A DNA stretch of 64,000 bases from the NCBI RefSeq assembly GCF_002157735.2, contig NZ_AP018690.1, forward strand, positions 620,001-684,000, in the 5' to 3' direction. Of the stretch, positions 18,672 through 27,621 are shown one piece after another. How positions within the stretch are numbered: position 1 is the first letter of the stretch; each line of letters starts with the position of its first letter. The notes below the pieces were generated by a model that had not been told where the DNA came from, searched no databases, and saw only the letters and a program-made list of their open reading frames with translations. This DNA is from Vibrio aphrogenes (GTDB taxonomy: Bacteria > Pseudomonadota > Gammaproteobacteria > Enterobacterales > Vibrionaceae). A program made the translations under genes and the position numbers.

Positions 18672-19766
18672 TTACTCCTGTCCTTTCATATCTTTGGCGT
18701 GATATTGGAAGAATTTAGTCAAAATTTCTAAGTTAGCGGCTGAAATATCGGTACGAGAGCCCATGGTTTTCACCACTGAAGGCCATGCGTTGACAGTAAA
18801 GTGATCGGCAGGGATCTTAGCGTGACAAGTTGAACAATATACGTTATCTAGGTCTGTTGCATATTTCCATAACGGTTCACGTGAAGCCAATACTGGGCCA
18901 TCGATTTCACCGGTTAAGGTTGCACTACGCCATTGGTTTCCGTAATGATCGGTTTCATATTCACCAACTTTTAATGCTTTTTGACCATTGTCCGTCAAGC
19001 TAGCAATAATGGCGCGTTTACCATTATCAAAGTACAAAATTTGCTCTGCACCTTTCATTTGGTAACCCGACAGTGTCACTGAACGTTTTGTGCCTTCAGC
19101 TTTAGTCACGGTTAATGCAGTTGATGGGTTAACCGTCGCTAAATCGCCCATTTGAATTGGATTTAGAGCATACACTTCTTTTGCGTCTGCTGGCGTGTTG
19201 TTCGCAATATCCACTAAATGATCAAATTCAGACGTATCTAGCTTCATTTGTGGGGCCATATGAGCGACACCTTTATGACAATCGATACACGTTTGGCCAT
19301 CTTTTTGTGCCGCTAAGTGCATGTCACGTGCGCCTTTAGGTTGGTCGTAAAGCTCCATGGCATCAAAGCTGTGACAAGAACGACAAGTTGCAGAATCATT
19401 CGCTTTCAATTGATCCCACACCGTTTGAGCCATGGCTAAACGATGCTCTTCATATTTCTCATCAGTATCAATTTTACCTGTCACAAATTCGTGATAGATG
19501 TCTTTTGATGCACGGATCTTAGTCCAAAGGTAATCCACTGTATTGTGTGTTGGAATATGACAATCGGCACATTCAGCTCTTACACCTTTACTATTACTAA
19601 AGTGAACTGAACCTTGGTACTCCTGAAAAGGTTTTTCCATGGTGTGACATGAGACACAAAATTCAGTCGTTGAAGTGGCGTGAAGTGCCGCTTGGGTTCC
19701 CCCAAACGTGATCCAGCCAATTACCACACCGATTAACACGATGATGGCAACGTAACGTTTCTTCAT
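18672..19766 (-). CDS. torC: Pentaheme c-type cytochrome TorC
   Basis: 364-residue membrane-anchored cytochrome of the NapC/NirT/TorC family. One N-terminal anchor segment ([15 protein letters not shown]) is followed by four CxxCH sites in the first half (CVSCH at 37-41, CADCH at 66-70, CRSCH, CIDCH) and a fifth, CSTCH, in the C-terminal domain. That is the TorC arrangement. It passes electrons from menaquinol to TorA in the periplasm. It lies first in the torCA operon. The upstream 280 bases hold no torE-like gene, and I could not see clear TorR boxes. Confidence 0.92.
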   Translation of the reverse strand: MKKRYVAIIVLIGVVIGWITFGGTQAALHATSTTEFCVSCHTMEKPFQEYQGSVHFSNSKGVRAECADCHIPTHNTVDYLWTKIRASKDIYHEFVTGKIDTDEKYEEHRLAMAQTVWDQLKANDSATCRSCHSFDAMELYDQPKGARDMHLAAQKDGQTCIDCHKGVAHMAPQMKLDTSEFDHLVDIANNTPADAKEVYALNPIQMGDLATVNPSTALTVTKAEGTKRSVTLSGYQMKGAEQILYFDNGKRAIIASLTDNGQKALKVGEYETDHYGNQWRSATLTGEIDGPVLASREPLWKYATDLDNVYCSTCHAKIPADHFTVNAWPSVVKTMGSRTDISAANLEILTKFFQYHAKDMKGQE

Positions 19767-20049
19767 ATATATTCCTTACATTACAGTAAATTAGAATCAA
19801 TAATTCAACAAAAATACTACTTAAGGATAGGTTCTGAATGCAGTAAATGACAAATAAATCATCAAAATAATCGTTATTTTTGTTCTTGATGACCCCATCA
19901 CTACAACGACCACCTAACCAATAAGGGGTAGTTTAAATGATAGGCGCAATAAAAGCTTTATTGTTAATGAAAAAAAATCTGAGAAGATAACAAAAAACAG
20001 GTTCAAGAAACCTTTATAAAACAAAATTTTAACCCGCAAGCAACAAAAA

Positions 20050-20499
20050 TTAGTGCTTGGTGTGTTTAAGAACCGCCACCATATAGCCAACAACCAATAT
20101 ATTAATAACGAATGCTCCAACCGTGAGTACATCCACTTGTTTAATCAGTTCATATACTTCAAATGGGATATAAATTGCCCCGCTGACAAGTGCAAACCAT
20201 TCGGTCCACCTTTTCGCTCGCCATAAGCCGTAAGCTTCTATAAATCGAATCGCACCATAAAGCATGATTCCAATGGTGATCAGGTTAAGGTTTTGCGGTG
20301 TGATGAGAGCCACTTTCTCAATCAATAAATGAGGGTAATAACTGGCGGGATTAAGATGACAATGCTGGATTAACTCGATAACGATTTGTTGGGCATCATG
20401 ACTAAACAAGGTATATACCCCTAATGCCACACATAAAGCCAACACTCCTTTCGACGCTTCAAGCAATGCAACCGCTTTTAAACCAACAGGTTGAGACAT
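20050..20499 (-). CDS. DUF2127 membrane protein
   Basis: 149-residue predicted inner-membrane protein with four hydrophobic segments. The features GLKAVALLEASKGVLAL at the N terminus and RFIEAYGLWRAKRWTEWFALVSGAIYIPFEVYEL in the middle are those of DUF2127. Function unknown. It is a single gene between torCA and the AhpD-like gene; no operon partner. Confidence 0.8.
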   Translation of the reverse strand: MSQPVGLKAVALLEASKGVLALCVALGVYTLFSHDAQQIVIELIQHCHLNPASYYPHLLIEKVALITPQNLNLITIGIMLYGAIRFIEAYGLWRAKRWTEWFALVSGAIYIPFEVYELIKQVDVLTVGAFVINILVVGYMVAVLKHTKH

Positions 20500-20601
20500 G
20501 AGTGTTCCTTAAATCACCATTAAGCCATTCTATTTAACGTTAGATTTCATACACCAAGCAATATCACAGATTAATCGTACACTCGCAATCAAAAACGAAA
20601 A

Positions 20602-20632
20602 AAGCGACATAAGATCATCCCTTATGTCGCTT
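20602..20632 (-). terminator. Intrinsic terminator of the AhpD-like gene
   Basis: A 12-bp stem AAGCGACATAAG / CTTATGTCGCTT with an 7-base loop, followed on the minus strand by TTTTTCG. Confidence 0.88.
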
Positions 20633-20694
20633 AGTTTACCCATTTAATGTCAATCGCTCCGCCGGATCAGTCATCTCCAGAGGAAGGCTTTCCA

Positions 20695-21234
20695 TTAAAC
20701 GAATTTTTCAAATACAGAATCAACCGGCGTCTTAGAAAGATGGTTGGTGTAGTTACTGATCACTTTTTGCGAAAGGCCCAAGACAATTTCAAGCAACTGA
20801 CGTTGACCGTATCCTGCATTAAAGAAAGTTTGAATCTCTTGTTCTGATAACTGACCACGGTTACGCACCATGCTCAAGGTAGTGTCATGCAATACTTGCA
20901 GCTTTTCCGTTGGCATTGCCGTGTTATTACGCAGCGCGGTATTTAACGATTCGTCCACTTTCATAGATAACGCAATCCCTGTATGCGCTGGAACACAATA
21001 ATGACATTCATGTTCAACATTGATGGTTTGCCATACCACCGTTAACTCTTCAGCATTAAAGGATGAATTAGAAAATAGTTGGTGCAGTACTTGGTAGCCC
21101 TCTAATAAGCCAGGGGCTTCAGCTAGTACGCCGTGTAAATTCGGGATAAAACCATTCGCTTTGAGTGAACGCTCTAGTCCAGGTTTACTTGCTTCTGGTG
21201 CAGACTGCACATCGTGGATCGTAAAATGACTCAT
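20695..21234 (-). CDS. AhpD-like alkylhydroperoxidase / carboxymuconolactone decarboxylase family protein
   Basis: 179 residues with the AhpD active-site motif ECHYCVPAH (ExxCxxCxxxH-like: two redox cysteines and a histidine) in the middle of a helical CMD fold. A peroxidase or thiol-redox role in the cytosol is likely. ATG at 21234 is chosen because GGGGA precedes it; an in-frame ATG ten codons upstream has no good site. It is divergent from a TetR regulator, with two near-identical palindromes in the shared promoter region, so it is probably that regulator's target. Confidence 0.84.
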   Translation of the reverse strand: MSHFTIHDVQSAPEASKPGLERSLKANGFIPNLHGVLAEAPGLLEGYQVLHQLFSNSSFNAEELTVVWQTINVEHECHYCVPAHTGIALSMKVDESLNTALRNNTAMPTEKLQVLHDTTLSMVRNRGQLSEQEIQTFFNAGYGQRQLLEIVLGLSQKVISNYTNHLSKTPVDSVFEKFV

Positions 21235-21298
21235 TATATTTCCCCATCTTGTTGTGATTTTCATAATGCTTGCTGTATGACCAATAATATATGTGGAT

Positions 21299-21337
21299 TT
21301 GAACGATCGTTCAAGTTAAAATTGAACAAATGTTCAA
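21299..21337. promoter_or_regulatory. Twin TetR-type operators
   Basis: Two 16-bp palindromes, TTGAACGATCGTTCAA (21299-21314) and TTGAACAAATGTTCAA (21322-21337), share arms TTGAACR/YGTTCAA and have centres 23 bp apart. They lie between the divergent AhpD-like and TetR genes, closer to the former. They are the expected binding site of the adjacent TetR regulator. Confidence 0.85.
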
Positions 21338-21538
21338 AATAATAATCAAGCATACGTGGTGTACATAAGTTAATTGGCATGATTAAATGGTTTAAATCTC
21401 AATAAAAAACTGATTAAACAGTAACTTAAAAAGTCCTCACCATGTACAAGAAGAGAACAAGATGACGCATCAATAATGTCAATCGAGACACTAAGACACG
21501 TCGAAAGAAAAACGAAATCAAGATAAACGAAATAGGTA

Positions 21539-22135
21539 ATGTACGTGGCAAAATCAACCAAATACGATCGAGAACAGGTTATCCAAAAAGCAACGGCGCT
21601 GTATTGGCAAAAAGGCTTCCATGGTACCTCCATGCGTAACCTGCAAGATGTGATTGATATGCGTCCGGGAAGTATTTATGCCTGCTTTGGCAGTAAAGAA
21701 GGGTTATTTAAGGAGTCCTTGCATCATTACACCACGAACACCTTGCAATTGTTGGCCCAGTGCCGTGTGCAAACCGATAGCCCGTTGCTTGCCTTGAAGA
21801 ATTTCATTTATGCGGCGGTGGTCGATAGTCAAGATTCAGCCCCCAGCAATATGTGCCTGTTAGTGAAGACCATCTCAGAATTAACCGAAGAAAATGAAGA
21901 GTTATTAGAACAAGCGAAAACCTTGCTCAGCCAAATCGAAAACGCCTTTACCAAGTTATTACAAGAGGCGCAAACCAAAGGTGAGATCGCCAAACAACAG
22001 CCATGCCAACCATTATCTCGTTATTTGCAAATTCAGATCATGGGGCTACGTACTTATCTACGAGCCAACCCTGATAACGTGGATACTCAAGAGCTGATCG
22101 ACAGTATCTTCACCTATGGGCCATTTAAAGCTTAA
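21539..22135 (+). CDS. TetR/AcrR-family regulator
   Basis: 198 residues. N-terminal helix-turn-helix (VIQKATALYWQKGFHGTSMR, NLQDVIDMRPGSIYACFGSK) and a helical ligand-binding domain with TetR_C-type features (MCLLVKTISELTEENEELL). GSIYACFGSKEGLFKESL is like the NemR/AcuR group that senses reactive electrophiles; two cysteines (in ACFGSK and NMCLL) could be sensors, but this is inference. ATG at 21539 or GTG at 21545 could be the start. It probably represses itself and the divergent AhpD-like gene through the twin operators. Confidence 0.85.
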   Translation: MYVAKSTKYDREQVIQKATALYWQKGFHGTSMRNLQDVIDMRPGSIYACFGSKEGLFKESLHHYTTNTLQLLAQCRVQTDSPLLALKNFIYAAVVDSQDSAPSNMCLLVKTISELTEENEELLEQAKTLLSQIENAFTKLLQEAQTKGEIAKQQPCQPLSRYLQIQIMGLRTYLRANPDNVDTQELIDSIFTYGPFKA

Positions 22136-22163
22136 TGAGACGCTCCGCTCCTTTGCTACTGTC

Positions 22164-22273
22164 TAGGTAACTATTATCTGTTTAGGTAACGATTTTATCT
22201 GCCTAGATCACCATTATTTGTTTAGAGTACTATTATCTGTTTAGAGCATCATGATCTGCCTACATGATATGCC
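22164..22273. repeat. Imperfect 19-bp tandem repeat, five to six units
   Basis: Units start at 22164, 22183, 22204, 22223 and 22242, with a shortened sixth at 22261. The pattern is TAGRTAACTATTATCTGTT, alternating GTT and GCC at the unit end. It lies just after the TetR gene in non-coding DNA. Confidence 0.75.
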
Positions 22274-22296
22274 TAAGTAGCAAACGCATCAGCTGG

Positions 22297-24237
22297 TTAC
22301 CATTCTTTTTTACAGCTTAACCAACACCGTTTGGCAAAGTGAATGAAGGCTTCAAAGTTATTGCAATGAGTTAAAGAAGATAATGCTTTGGAATCCATGA
22401 AGGTCACAAACAGCTCATATAACCCCATAGCTTCTTCGTAATCTTCTTTTTTAATGGCAAACAAAAAGATCAAATGCGCTTTATGATTATTGCCCCATTT
22501 CACCCCTTTTTCAGAAAACACGGTATAGACCTTAGTTTCATTCGCCATCAGGCCAACAGAATGAGGAATAGCGATCATATCGCCTAGCATGGTTGGAGTG
22601 ATGTTTTCTCTTTCAAGTACCGATGGATAAAATTCTGCAGGTACAATGCCATCCGTTTCCAACTCAGCGCATAACTGCTGCAATAAATCCTGTTGTGTAA
22701 TGGGTTGTTGTAAATGTTTAAAATATTTCTCATCGAAGAAACACTCTAATATGTAGGGCGGCGTACGATGATTTTGAATATGTTTCCGAATTTGCTCAAT
22801 TTGGAATGGCGTTGGCATCGGCGTTACTAATAACACCGGTTTGTTTTTTTCTAACAACTTCTCTGTAGAAATCACAATATCTTCGCGAACCTCTGGCAAG
22901 CTTTCATATTCTCTACGTGAGTAGCAGGTCATAATCGATAACTGTGGCAGTTGTTTACGCAATTGAGATTCCAGCAAACGACTCATCGAAGTGCCAGAGT
23001 TACAAACTAAAATCGCCGTTGGGGTGTGTTCGACTTCTGATGCATAATTTCGCTCAATACCAACCCCAATATGCATCACTAAATAACCAACTTCACTATC
23101 CGGAATCAAATACGGACCTTTCCATTGTGCGATCGCCGCTGCGGTCATGTCATAAGCTAATGGATAGTAACGCTTGATGTGATCCACTAATGGATTCGGT
23201 AAGGTAATTTGATATTTAACCCGTAACATCATCGTGGTCACATGACACAACAAATCTTGATGCAACTTAGGATCGTTATTTAAATTATAAAAATATTTTT
23301 CGTTAATGAAGGATAAGAGGTAATCAATGAATTGATAAGGCTCACTAGACGGTTGCAAGTAAGAGGTATTAGCTCCCACCACACGACGCGCCGCAATTTG
23401 AATGCATAAGTAGCCAAGCTCATTGTCTAAATATTCATCACCATCTAAGTTATCAGCAATGCTCAGCAATAATTGTTCAGCCAGTTCACGCCCCGCTGCT
23501 TGTGCTTCTTCACTGATTTCAGGTAACGCTATTTCATGAATAAAATGGCCGGTTTTCATGCGATGCAAAGCAATGCCACAATACACTTGTAAATGATGGA
23601 TACCTTCATCGGTGAGGTGGATCTGCTGGTTCTGAATGCATTGCAAAATCTTGTCTTGCAAATACTCGCAATTGATCTCAGGGAAAAAACAGCCACAAAT
23701 ATGATTGAATGTATGATCGGTCGGCTCTAAGCGAAACAGAACATGAGCAATACAGGCTCGAATCGCTTGCTCATTTCCATGCACGGTTAACCCTTGGAAT
23801 GCTCGGCTTTCAAGCTTCAAACCGTATTGCTGAAAGACATCTCTAATCTCAACCATATCCCCTTGCAAGGAGGTTCTACTCACAAACCATTGGTTTGCTA
23901 GATCATCTAATTTGCATTCACAATCTTGAGATAACAATAACATCATAAGATGCATCATTCGTTCTTTCGGATTTCGTGGTGATTTCCTCATTTGTTGCGT
24001 TTGCTGCAACAGTTCATCAAAGCGTGGCTGATCGAAAATCTCTAATTGATACCCTTTATTACGCTGATGAGTGACTTGAGCACCATACGTCACTAAGGTG
24101 TCATTTAAGGCAGAAATATCCGTACGAATGGTTCGCGTAGACACCTGACAACGGTCAGCCAACTCTTGTTGAGGCAAAGGACCAAGGCGTAACGCATCAA
24201 AGATTTGATTTAGGCGAGGATAAGGAAGTTGTATCAT
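22297..24237 (-). CDS. BglG/MtlR-type transcriptional regulator with PRDs and PTS EIIB-EIIA domains
   Basis: 646 residues. Order: N-terminal DeoR/HTH_11 helix-turn-helix (LPQQELADRCQVSTRTIRTDISAL), a second Mga-type helix-turn-helix (LANQWFVSRTSLQGDM), two PTS regulation domains, an EIIB-like domain with cysteine loop LVCNSGTSMSRLLE, and a C-terminal EIIA (fructose/mannitol) domain with active histidine in MIAIPHSVG. It lacks an RNA-binding CAT domain, so it should bind DNA, not act as an antiterminator. Phosphorylation by HPr/PTS would set its activity. ATG at 24237 fits the family start. It lies downstream of the aldolase in the same direction and is the obvious regulator of the cluster. 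Confidence 0.86.
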   Translation of the reverse strand: MIQLPYPRLNQIFDALRLGPLPQQELADRCQVSTRTIRTDISALNDTLVTYGAQVTHQRNKGYQLEIFDQPRFDELLQQTQQMRKSPRNPKERMMHLMMLLLSQDCECKLDDLANQWFVSRTSLQGDMVEIRDVFQQYGLKLESRAFQGLTVHGNEQAIRACIAHVLFRLEPTDHTFNHICGCFFPEINCEYLQDKILQCIQNQQIHLTDEGIHHLQVYCGIALHRMKTGHFIHEIALPEISEEAQAAGRELAEQLLLSIADNLDGDEYLDNELGYLCIQIAARRVVGANTSYLQPSSEPYQFIDYLLSFINEKYFYNLNNDPKLHQDLLCHVTTMMLRVKYQITLPNPLVDHIKRYYPLAYDMTAAAIAQWKGPYLIPDSEVGYLVMHIGVGIERNYASEVEHTPTAILVCNSGTSMSRLLESQLRKQLPQLSIMTCYSRREYESLPEVREDIVISTEKLLEKNKPVLLVTPMPTPFQIEQIRKHIQNHRTPPYILECFFDEKYFKHLQQPITQQDLLQQLCAELETDGIVPAEFYPSVLERENITPTMLGDMIAIPHSVGLMANETKVYTVFSEKGVKWGNNHKAHLIFLFAIKKEDYEEAMGLYELFVTFMDSKALSSLTHCNNFEAFIHFAKRCWLSCKKEW

Positions 24238-24416
24238 GTTAAACCCAATTGACGGAAATAGCGGAATGACATCCTGTCTCTCGTTATTTAGCAACCACCT
24301 TGCCACTATTTTTCAAATGTAAATCAATAATATAAAAATAAGAAGCACATTGAGCATCCGACTTCAATAGTTTGAGCTTAACTCTCATTTCTACACATTT
24401 ATAATCAAAATACCCC

Positions 24417-24450
24417 CTCAGCATAGTAGCCAAAAGGCCACTACGCTGAG
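24417..24450 (-). terminator. Strong hairpin between aldolase and regulator genes
   Basis: CTCAGCATAGTAGCC and GGCCACTACGCTGAG form a nearly perfect 15-bp stem. On the minus strand it is followed by GGGGGTATTTTG rather than a T-run, so it may be a weak terminator or an mRNA-end stabiliser. Confidence 0.5.
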
Positions 24451-24468
24451 TGCAAACTTAGCTAAAAA

Positions 24469-25209
24469 CTAATCGAGTAATTTTTTAACTATAGCCAATA
24501 AGGTAGCGACATCTTCTGGGCGAGTATTACCCGTCTCTTTATCAATGATTGAGCTATAAATATGTGGAATGATTTTGCTCACGCCCGCATCCAAAGCAAT
24601 ACGCATGATGGCTTCAAAGTTATCAAGATCAATACCACCGGTTGGCTCTAACCAAAAATCATGCTCTGCACACACTTTCGCAATGTGGGCAAATTCCTCA
24701 CGAGTATCTAAACCACCCATTGGAAAATACTTCACAGAGCTGCCGCCCATGTCTTTAAGCATCGCTACCGCCGTTTCGGCCGGCACAATACCATCAGGCA
24801 GTTGTGAGCTTAATGGCCCCGTCGAAACTTTCACCATGCCCACCGTCCCTGTTGGGGAGATTAAACCGTTAATAATGCTTTGATCTTGACCACATAACGC
24901 GCGACTGGTCGCAACCCCTGTGAATACTTGATTAATATGTTGTGGCTGTAGATGCTGTGAAATTTGTGACACCATCATTGATTGATTAGGATCGCCAGCA
25001 CCTAGCCCGACAGAGACCGCGTTATTGATTTGATCGCTGTAGGCTTTCATCGCTTTGACGGCCGTTTCAACATCTGGGTAATTTTTTGATAATACCCCAA
25101 CCACCACATGCCCTTCTGCCACTTCATAAATGGCTTTGGCATTGTCCACTGAACCGGCTAGCACATTTAAACAGACACGATTTTTATAAAAATTAGCTTG
25201 TAAACTCAT
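24469..25209 (-). CDS. KDPG-type aldolase, DgaF/EF_0839 family
   Basis: 246-residue class I aldolase-like barrel. NAVSVGLGAGDPNQS, SPTGTVGMVKVSTGPLSS, KYFPMGG and EPTGGIDLDNF are signatures of the DagF/DgaF family, which cleaves 2-keto-3-deoxy-6-phosphogluconate to pyruvate and glyceraldehyde-3-phosphate. The expected Schiff-base lysine is in VKYFPMGG. ATG at 25209 (AGAGAG upstream) is preferred over the upstream TTG. It follows the PLP lyase gene closely; together they match DgaE-DgaF of D-glucosaminate breakdown. Confidence 0.84.
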   Translation of the reverse strand: MSLQANFYKNRVCLNVLAGSVDNAKAIYEVAEGHVVVGVLSKNYPDVETAVKAMKAYSDQINNAVSVGLGAGDPNQSMMVSQISQHLQPQHINQVFTGVATSRALCGQDQSIINGLISPTGTVGMVKVSTGPLSSQLPDGIVPAETAVAMLKDMGGSSVKYFPMGGLDTREEFAHIAKVCAEHDFWLEPTGGIDLDNFEAIMRIALDAGVSKIIPHIYSSIIDKETGNTRPEDVATLLAIVKKLLD

Positions 25210-25246
25210 AAAACACTCTCTTAAATTTTTTAATATATTCAATCAA

Positions 25247-26356
25247 TTATGGGTTCAAAATCGTTTTGATTTTGTCGCTCACTATGTCTAAATCAGACTT
25301 TTCAACGCTGCGGACATCAATCTCGATCTTCCCTTCATTAACTTTATAGCAACGGCAATACACAGCCGGGCTGGTCGCGGTTAATTGGCTCACGATCTCA
25401 GCAGTAGACAACCCCAGTAGCGCTTCATCAAAGGTGATTTCCGTTCGGGCAATATCTCGCCCAGCACTGTCCCAAACCACTTGCGCCGATACGCCTTTAA
25501 TTTGATTTAAAGTGGTCACAAAGATATCCATCTTAGCCACCATTTGTTGGCCAGTTTCATGCCCACGCGTGTAATATTCGGCTATCGCTTGCGTTAAGCC
25601 TAAAATGCCTTCTTTACCCACTTTCATCGCACGCCCAATACCTTGCGATTGTAATCGGACCCAATCGATATATTGTTTGCGCCCCACTACTAACCCGCTG
25701 GTTGGCCCTTCAATGGCTTTTGCGCCACTATAAATTACTAAGTCGGCTCCCATTTGGTAATAAGACTTCAAATCCGCTTCAGCGGCAGCGTCCACAATGA
25801 GTGGTAATTGATGTTGTTGAGCCACTTGAACGGCCTCTTGCACCGATAAAATACTTTTTTGTACACAGTGATGGGATTTGATGTATAAAATCGCCGCTGT
25901 TTTTGACGTGATCGCAGCACTTAAATGCGCTTTCGTACATTCATTGGCATAACCAGCTTCTTTGATGACCCCACCGCCTAAAGTGACCATGGTGCCCACT
26001 GGCGCACCAAAATTAACATTGTGCCCTTTAGGTAAAACAATTTCGCACGGCACATCATGTGGATGAGCGTGTAAATGTTCTAATCGATACAGGTCATCTT
26101 TGACAATCATCGCGGCGACAGATTGAGCGATCCCCGCAGAAGCACAAGACACGACCACCGCCGCTTCAACTTCTAATTGCTGAGCAATAAACTCACCGGA
26201 TTTGATCACCAAATCTTTCATCTCAAAATATTGATTCAGCCCAGTATTTACCGCTTTCGCTACTGATTCTGTCGGGGTAGAAACCCCTAAAATAGTCATG
26301 CGGCCAGAACAATTAAGAACTTGTTTTAAATTATATTTTTCATGAATTGAAGACAT
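25247..26356 (-). CDS. DgaE-family PLP-dependent ammonia-lyase (SelA-like fold)
   Basis: 369 residues of the SelA/cystathionine-synthase-like aminotransferase fold. The PLP lysine is in IYSGAKAIEGPTSG and the cofactor aspartate in PLIVDAAAEADL. The family includes D-glucosaminate-6-phosphate ammonia-lyase (DgaE), which removes ammonia from a 2-amino sugar acid to give a 2-keto-3-deoxy acid. The start overlaps the end of the amidohydrolase gene by 17 bases. Its product would be the substrate of the following aldolase. Confidence 0.85.
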   Translation of the reverse strand: MSSIHEKYNLKQVLNCSGRMTILGVSTPTESVAKAVNTGLNQYFEMKDLVIKSGEFIAQQLEVEAAVVVSCASAGIAQSVAAMIVKDDLYRLEHLHAHPHDVPCEIVLPKGHNVNFGAPVGTMVTLGGGVIKEAGYANECTKAHLSAAITSKTAAILYIKSHHCVQKSILSVQEAVQVAQQHQLPLIVDAAAEADLKSYYQMGADLVIYSGAKAIEGPTSGLVVGRKQYIDWVRLQSQGIGRAMKVGKEGILGLTQAIAEYYTRGHETGQQMVAKMDIFVTTLNQIKGVSAQVVWDSAGRDIARTEITFDEALLGLSTAEIVSQLTATSPAVYCRCYKVNEGKIEIDVRSVEKSDLDIVSDKIKTILNP

Positions 26357-27491
26357 CTAATTTGACTCCATCAATAGTGGGAATAACGTGACCAGACACG
26401 ATCGCGGCCAATGGTTGAAATGCGCGCGTCCCTTGACGAGTTTGCGCTTCTGTATCCACCAGCGATTGTTCGTGTTCGACAATATCAAAAATGGTTAAGT
26501 CAGCATCTTTACCGACCGCTAATTGACCCTTTTGCTCTAAACGCAATACCTCAGCGGCATTTTTAGTCACACATTGCACAATGCGCTCAGCAGTTAAGCC
26601 AATGGCAAGAAACTTAGACATGATATGTGCCAAACTGCGTACCGGACCTAACTCTCGATTTTTACAATAAATATCTGAGCTGATGGTATCGGGATAAATC
26701 CCTTGCGCGATGGCTTGCTCGGCAACATCAAAACTAAAGCTTGCCCCACCATGCCCAATATCAAATTTCAGACCTCGTTTCAGTGCGGCAGCAACGGCCG
26801 GTTTAAGCTCACCGTTAGCCTCTAAAATTCGATTGGGTTTTCCGTTATAACAATGGGTAATCACATCGTGGTTATCGAGTAAATTGACCACATCATCTAA
26901 ATTTGGGGGGTTATTACCAATGTGAACCATTAGCGGTAGGTCATGATTTTCTCGTTGAATTTCTTTCGCTAGGCGCAAAGGCTCTAGGCCGGACTGTTCG
27001 ACAACGCTGCCACTCATTCGAGCTTTCAAACCTTTGATAAACTCTGGATGACGTTGAATGGCTGAAGCGGCTAACTCTTTATCAATGTCTGATAAGTTAG
27101 CCAGTTCGTTTTGGCGCAATAACCCTATACGGGAAATATTTAATAAGCTGAATACATTGGTCTTTTGTAGGCACGATAATTGATAAAAATCATCCACATC
27201 ATCCGCACCGACGCTACCGGCATCAATGACAGTGGTGACGCCTTGATTAACTCCCACGAGGTCAGGTTCATCATGATAAATCGGAGACTTGGCATAACAA
27301 TGGGTATGCAAATCAATCCAACCTGCGCTGATGTAATACCGTCCTTGTAAATCAAGGTACTGTTTAGCATCATCCTTAATGCTTGCTATCTCAACGCTAT
27401 TTCTTATCTCGACAATGTTGCCATTGCGTACGGCGACATCGACTAGTTGACCATTCATCAACTTGCCAGATTTAATTAGAAGATCATACAT
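26340..27491 (-). CDS. Amidohydrolase / deacetylase family metallohydrolase (EF_0837 type)
   Basis: 383-residue TIM-barrel metalloenzyme. Metal-binding motifs are visible: DLHTHCY near residue 60, MVHIGNNPP, ITHCYNGKP, GHGGASFSF and the aspartate in SSDIYCKNRELG. It belongs to the amidohydrolase branch annotated as putative deacetylases related to dihydroorotase and NagA. In this setting it would remove an acyl group from an N-acyl amino acid or amino sugar acid before the PLP lyase acts; this is inference. It is the first gene after an internal terminator and overlaps the next gene. Confidence 0.83.
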   Translation of the reverse strand: MYDLLIKSGKLMNGQLVDVAVRNGNIVEIRNSVEIASIKDDAKQYLDLQGRYYISAGWIDLHTHCYAKSPIYHDEPDLVGVNQGVTTVIDAGSVGADDVDDFYQLSCLQKTNVFSLLNISRIGLLRQNELANLSDIDKELAASAIQRHPEFIKGLKARMSGSVVEQSGLEPLRLAKEIQRENHDLPLMVHIGNNPPNLDDVVNLLDNHDVITHCYNGKPNRILEANGELKPAVAAALKRGLKFDIGHGGASFSFDVAEQAIAQGIYPDTISSDIYCKNRELGPVRSLAHIMSKFLAIGLTAERIVQCVTKNAAEVLRLEQKGQLAVGKDADLTIFDIVEHEQSLVDTEAQTRQGTRAFQPLAAIVSGHVIPTIDGVKLDVFNS

Positions 27492-27533
27492 ATAACGACC
27501 TGATATTTATGTGCATATTAAAACACTAGAGAT

Positions 27534-27592
27534 GCGTAAAAAAACACTGATCCAATACCACAAAGGAGGTTGGAAAGGTAAAGGATCAGTGT
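27534..27592 (-). terminator. Intrinsic terminator inside the cluster
   Basis: ACACTGATCC (27544-27553) pairs with GGATCAGTGT (27583-27592). On the minus strand the hairpin is followed by seven T residues. It lies between the DUF4310 gene and the amidohydrolase gene, splitting the transport genes from the catabolic genes. The 29-base loop contains ACCTTTCCAACCTCC. Confidence 0.8.
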
Positions 27593-27621
27593 AAAAGGAT
27601 TACCCGATACTCAGCGTCTCG

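Noticed and set aside
19767..20049. torE gene and TorR boxes upstream of torC
   Set aside because: No small membrane frame and no convincing CTGTTCATAT-type repeats could be found.
22297..24237. BglG-type RNA antiterminator acting on the internal terminator at 27540
   Set aside because: The protein has two DNA-binding helix-turn-helix domains and no CAT RNA-binding domain.
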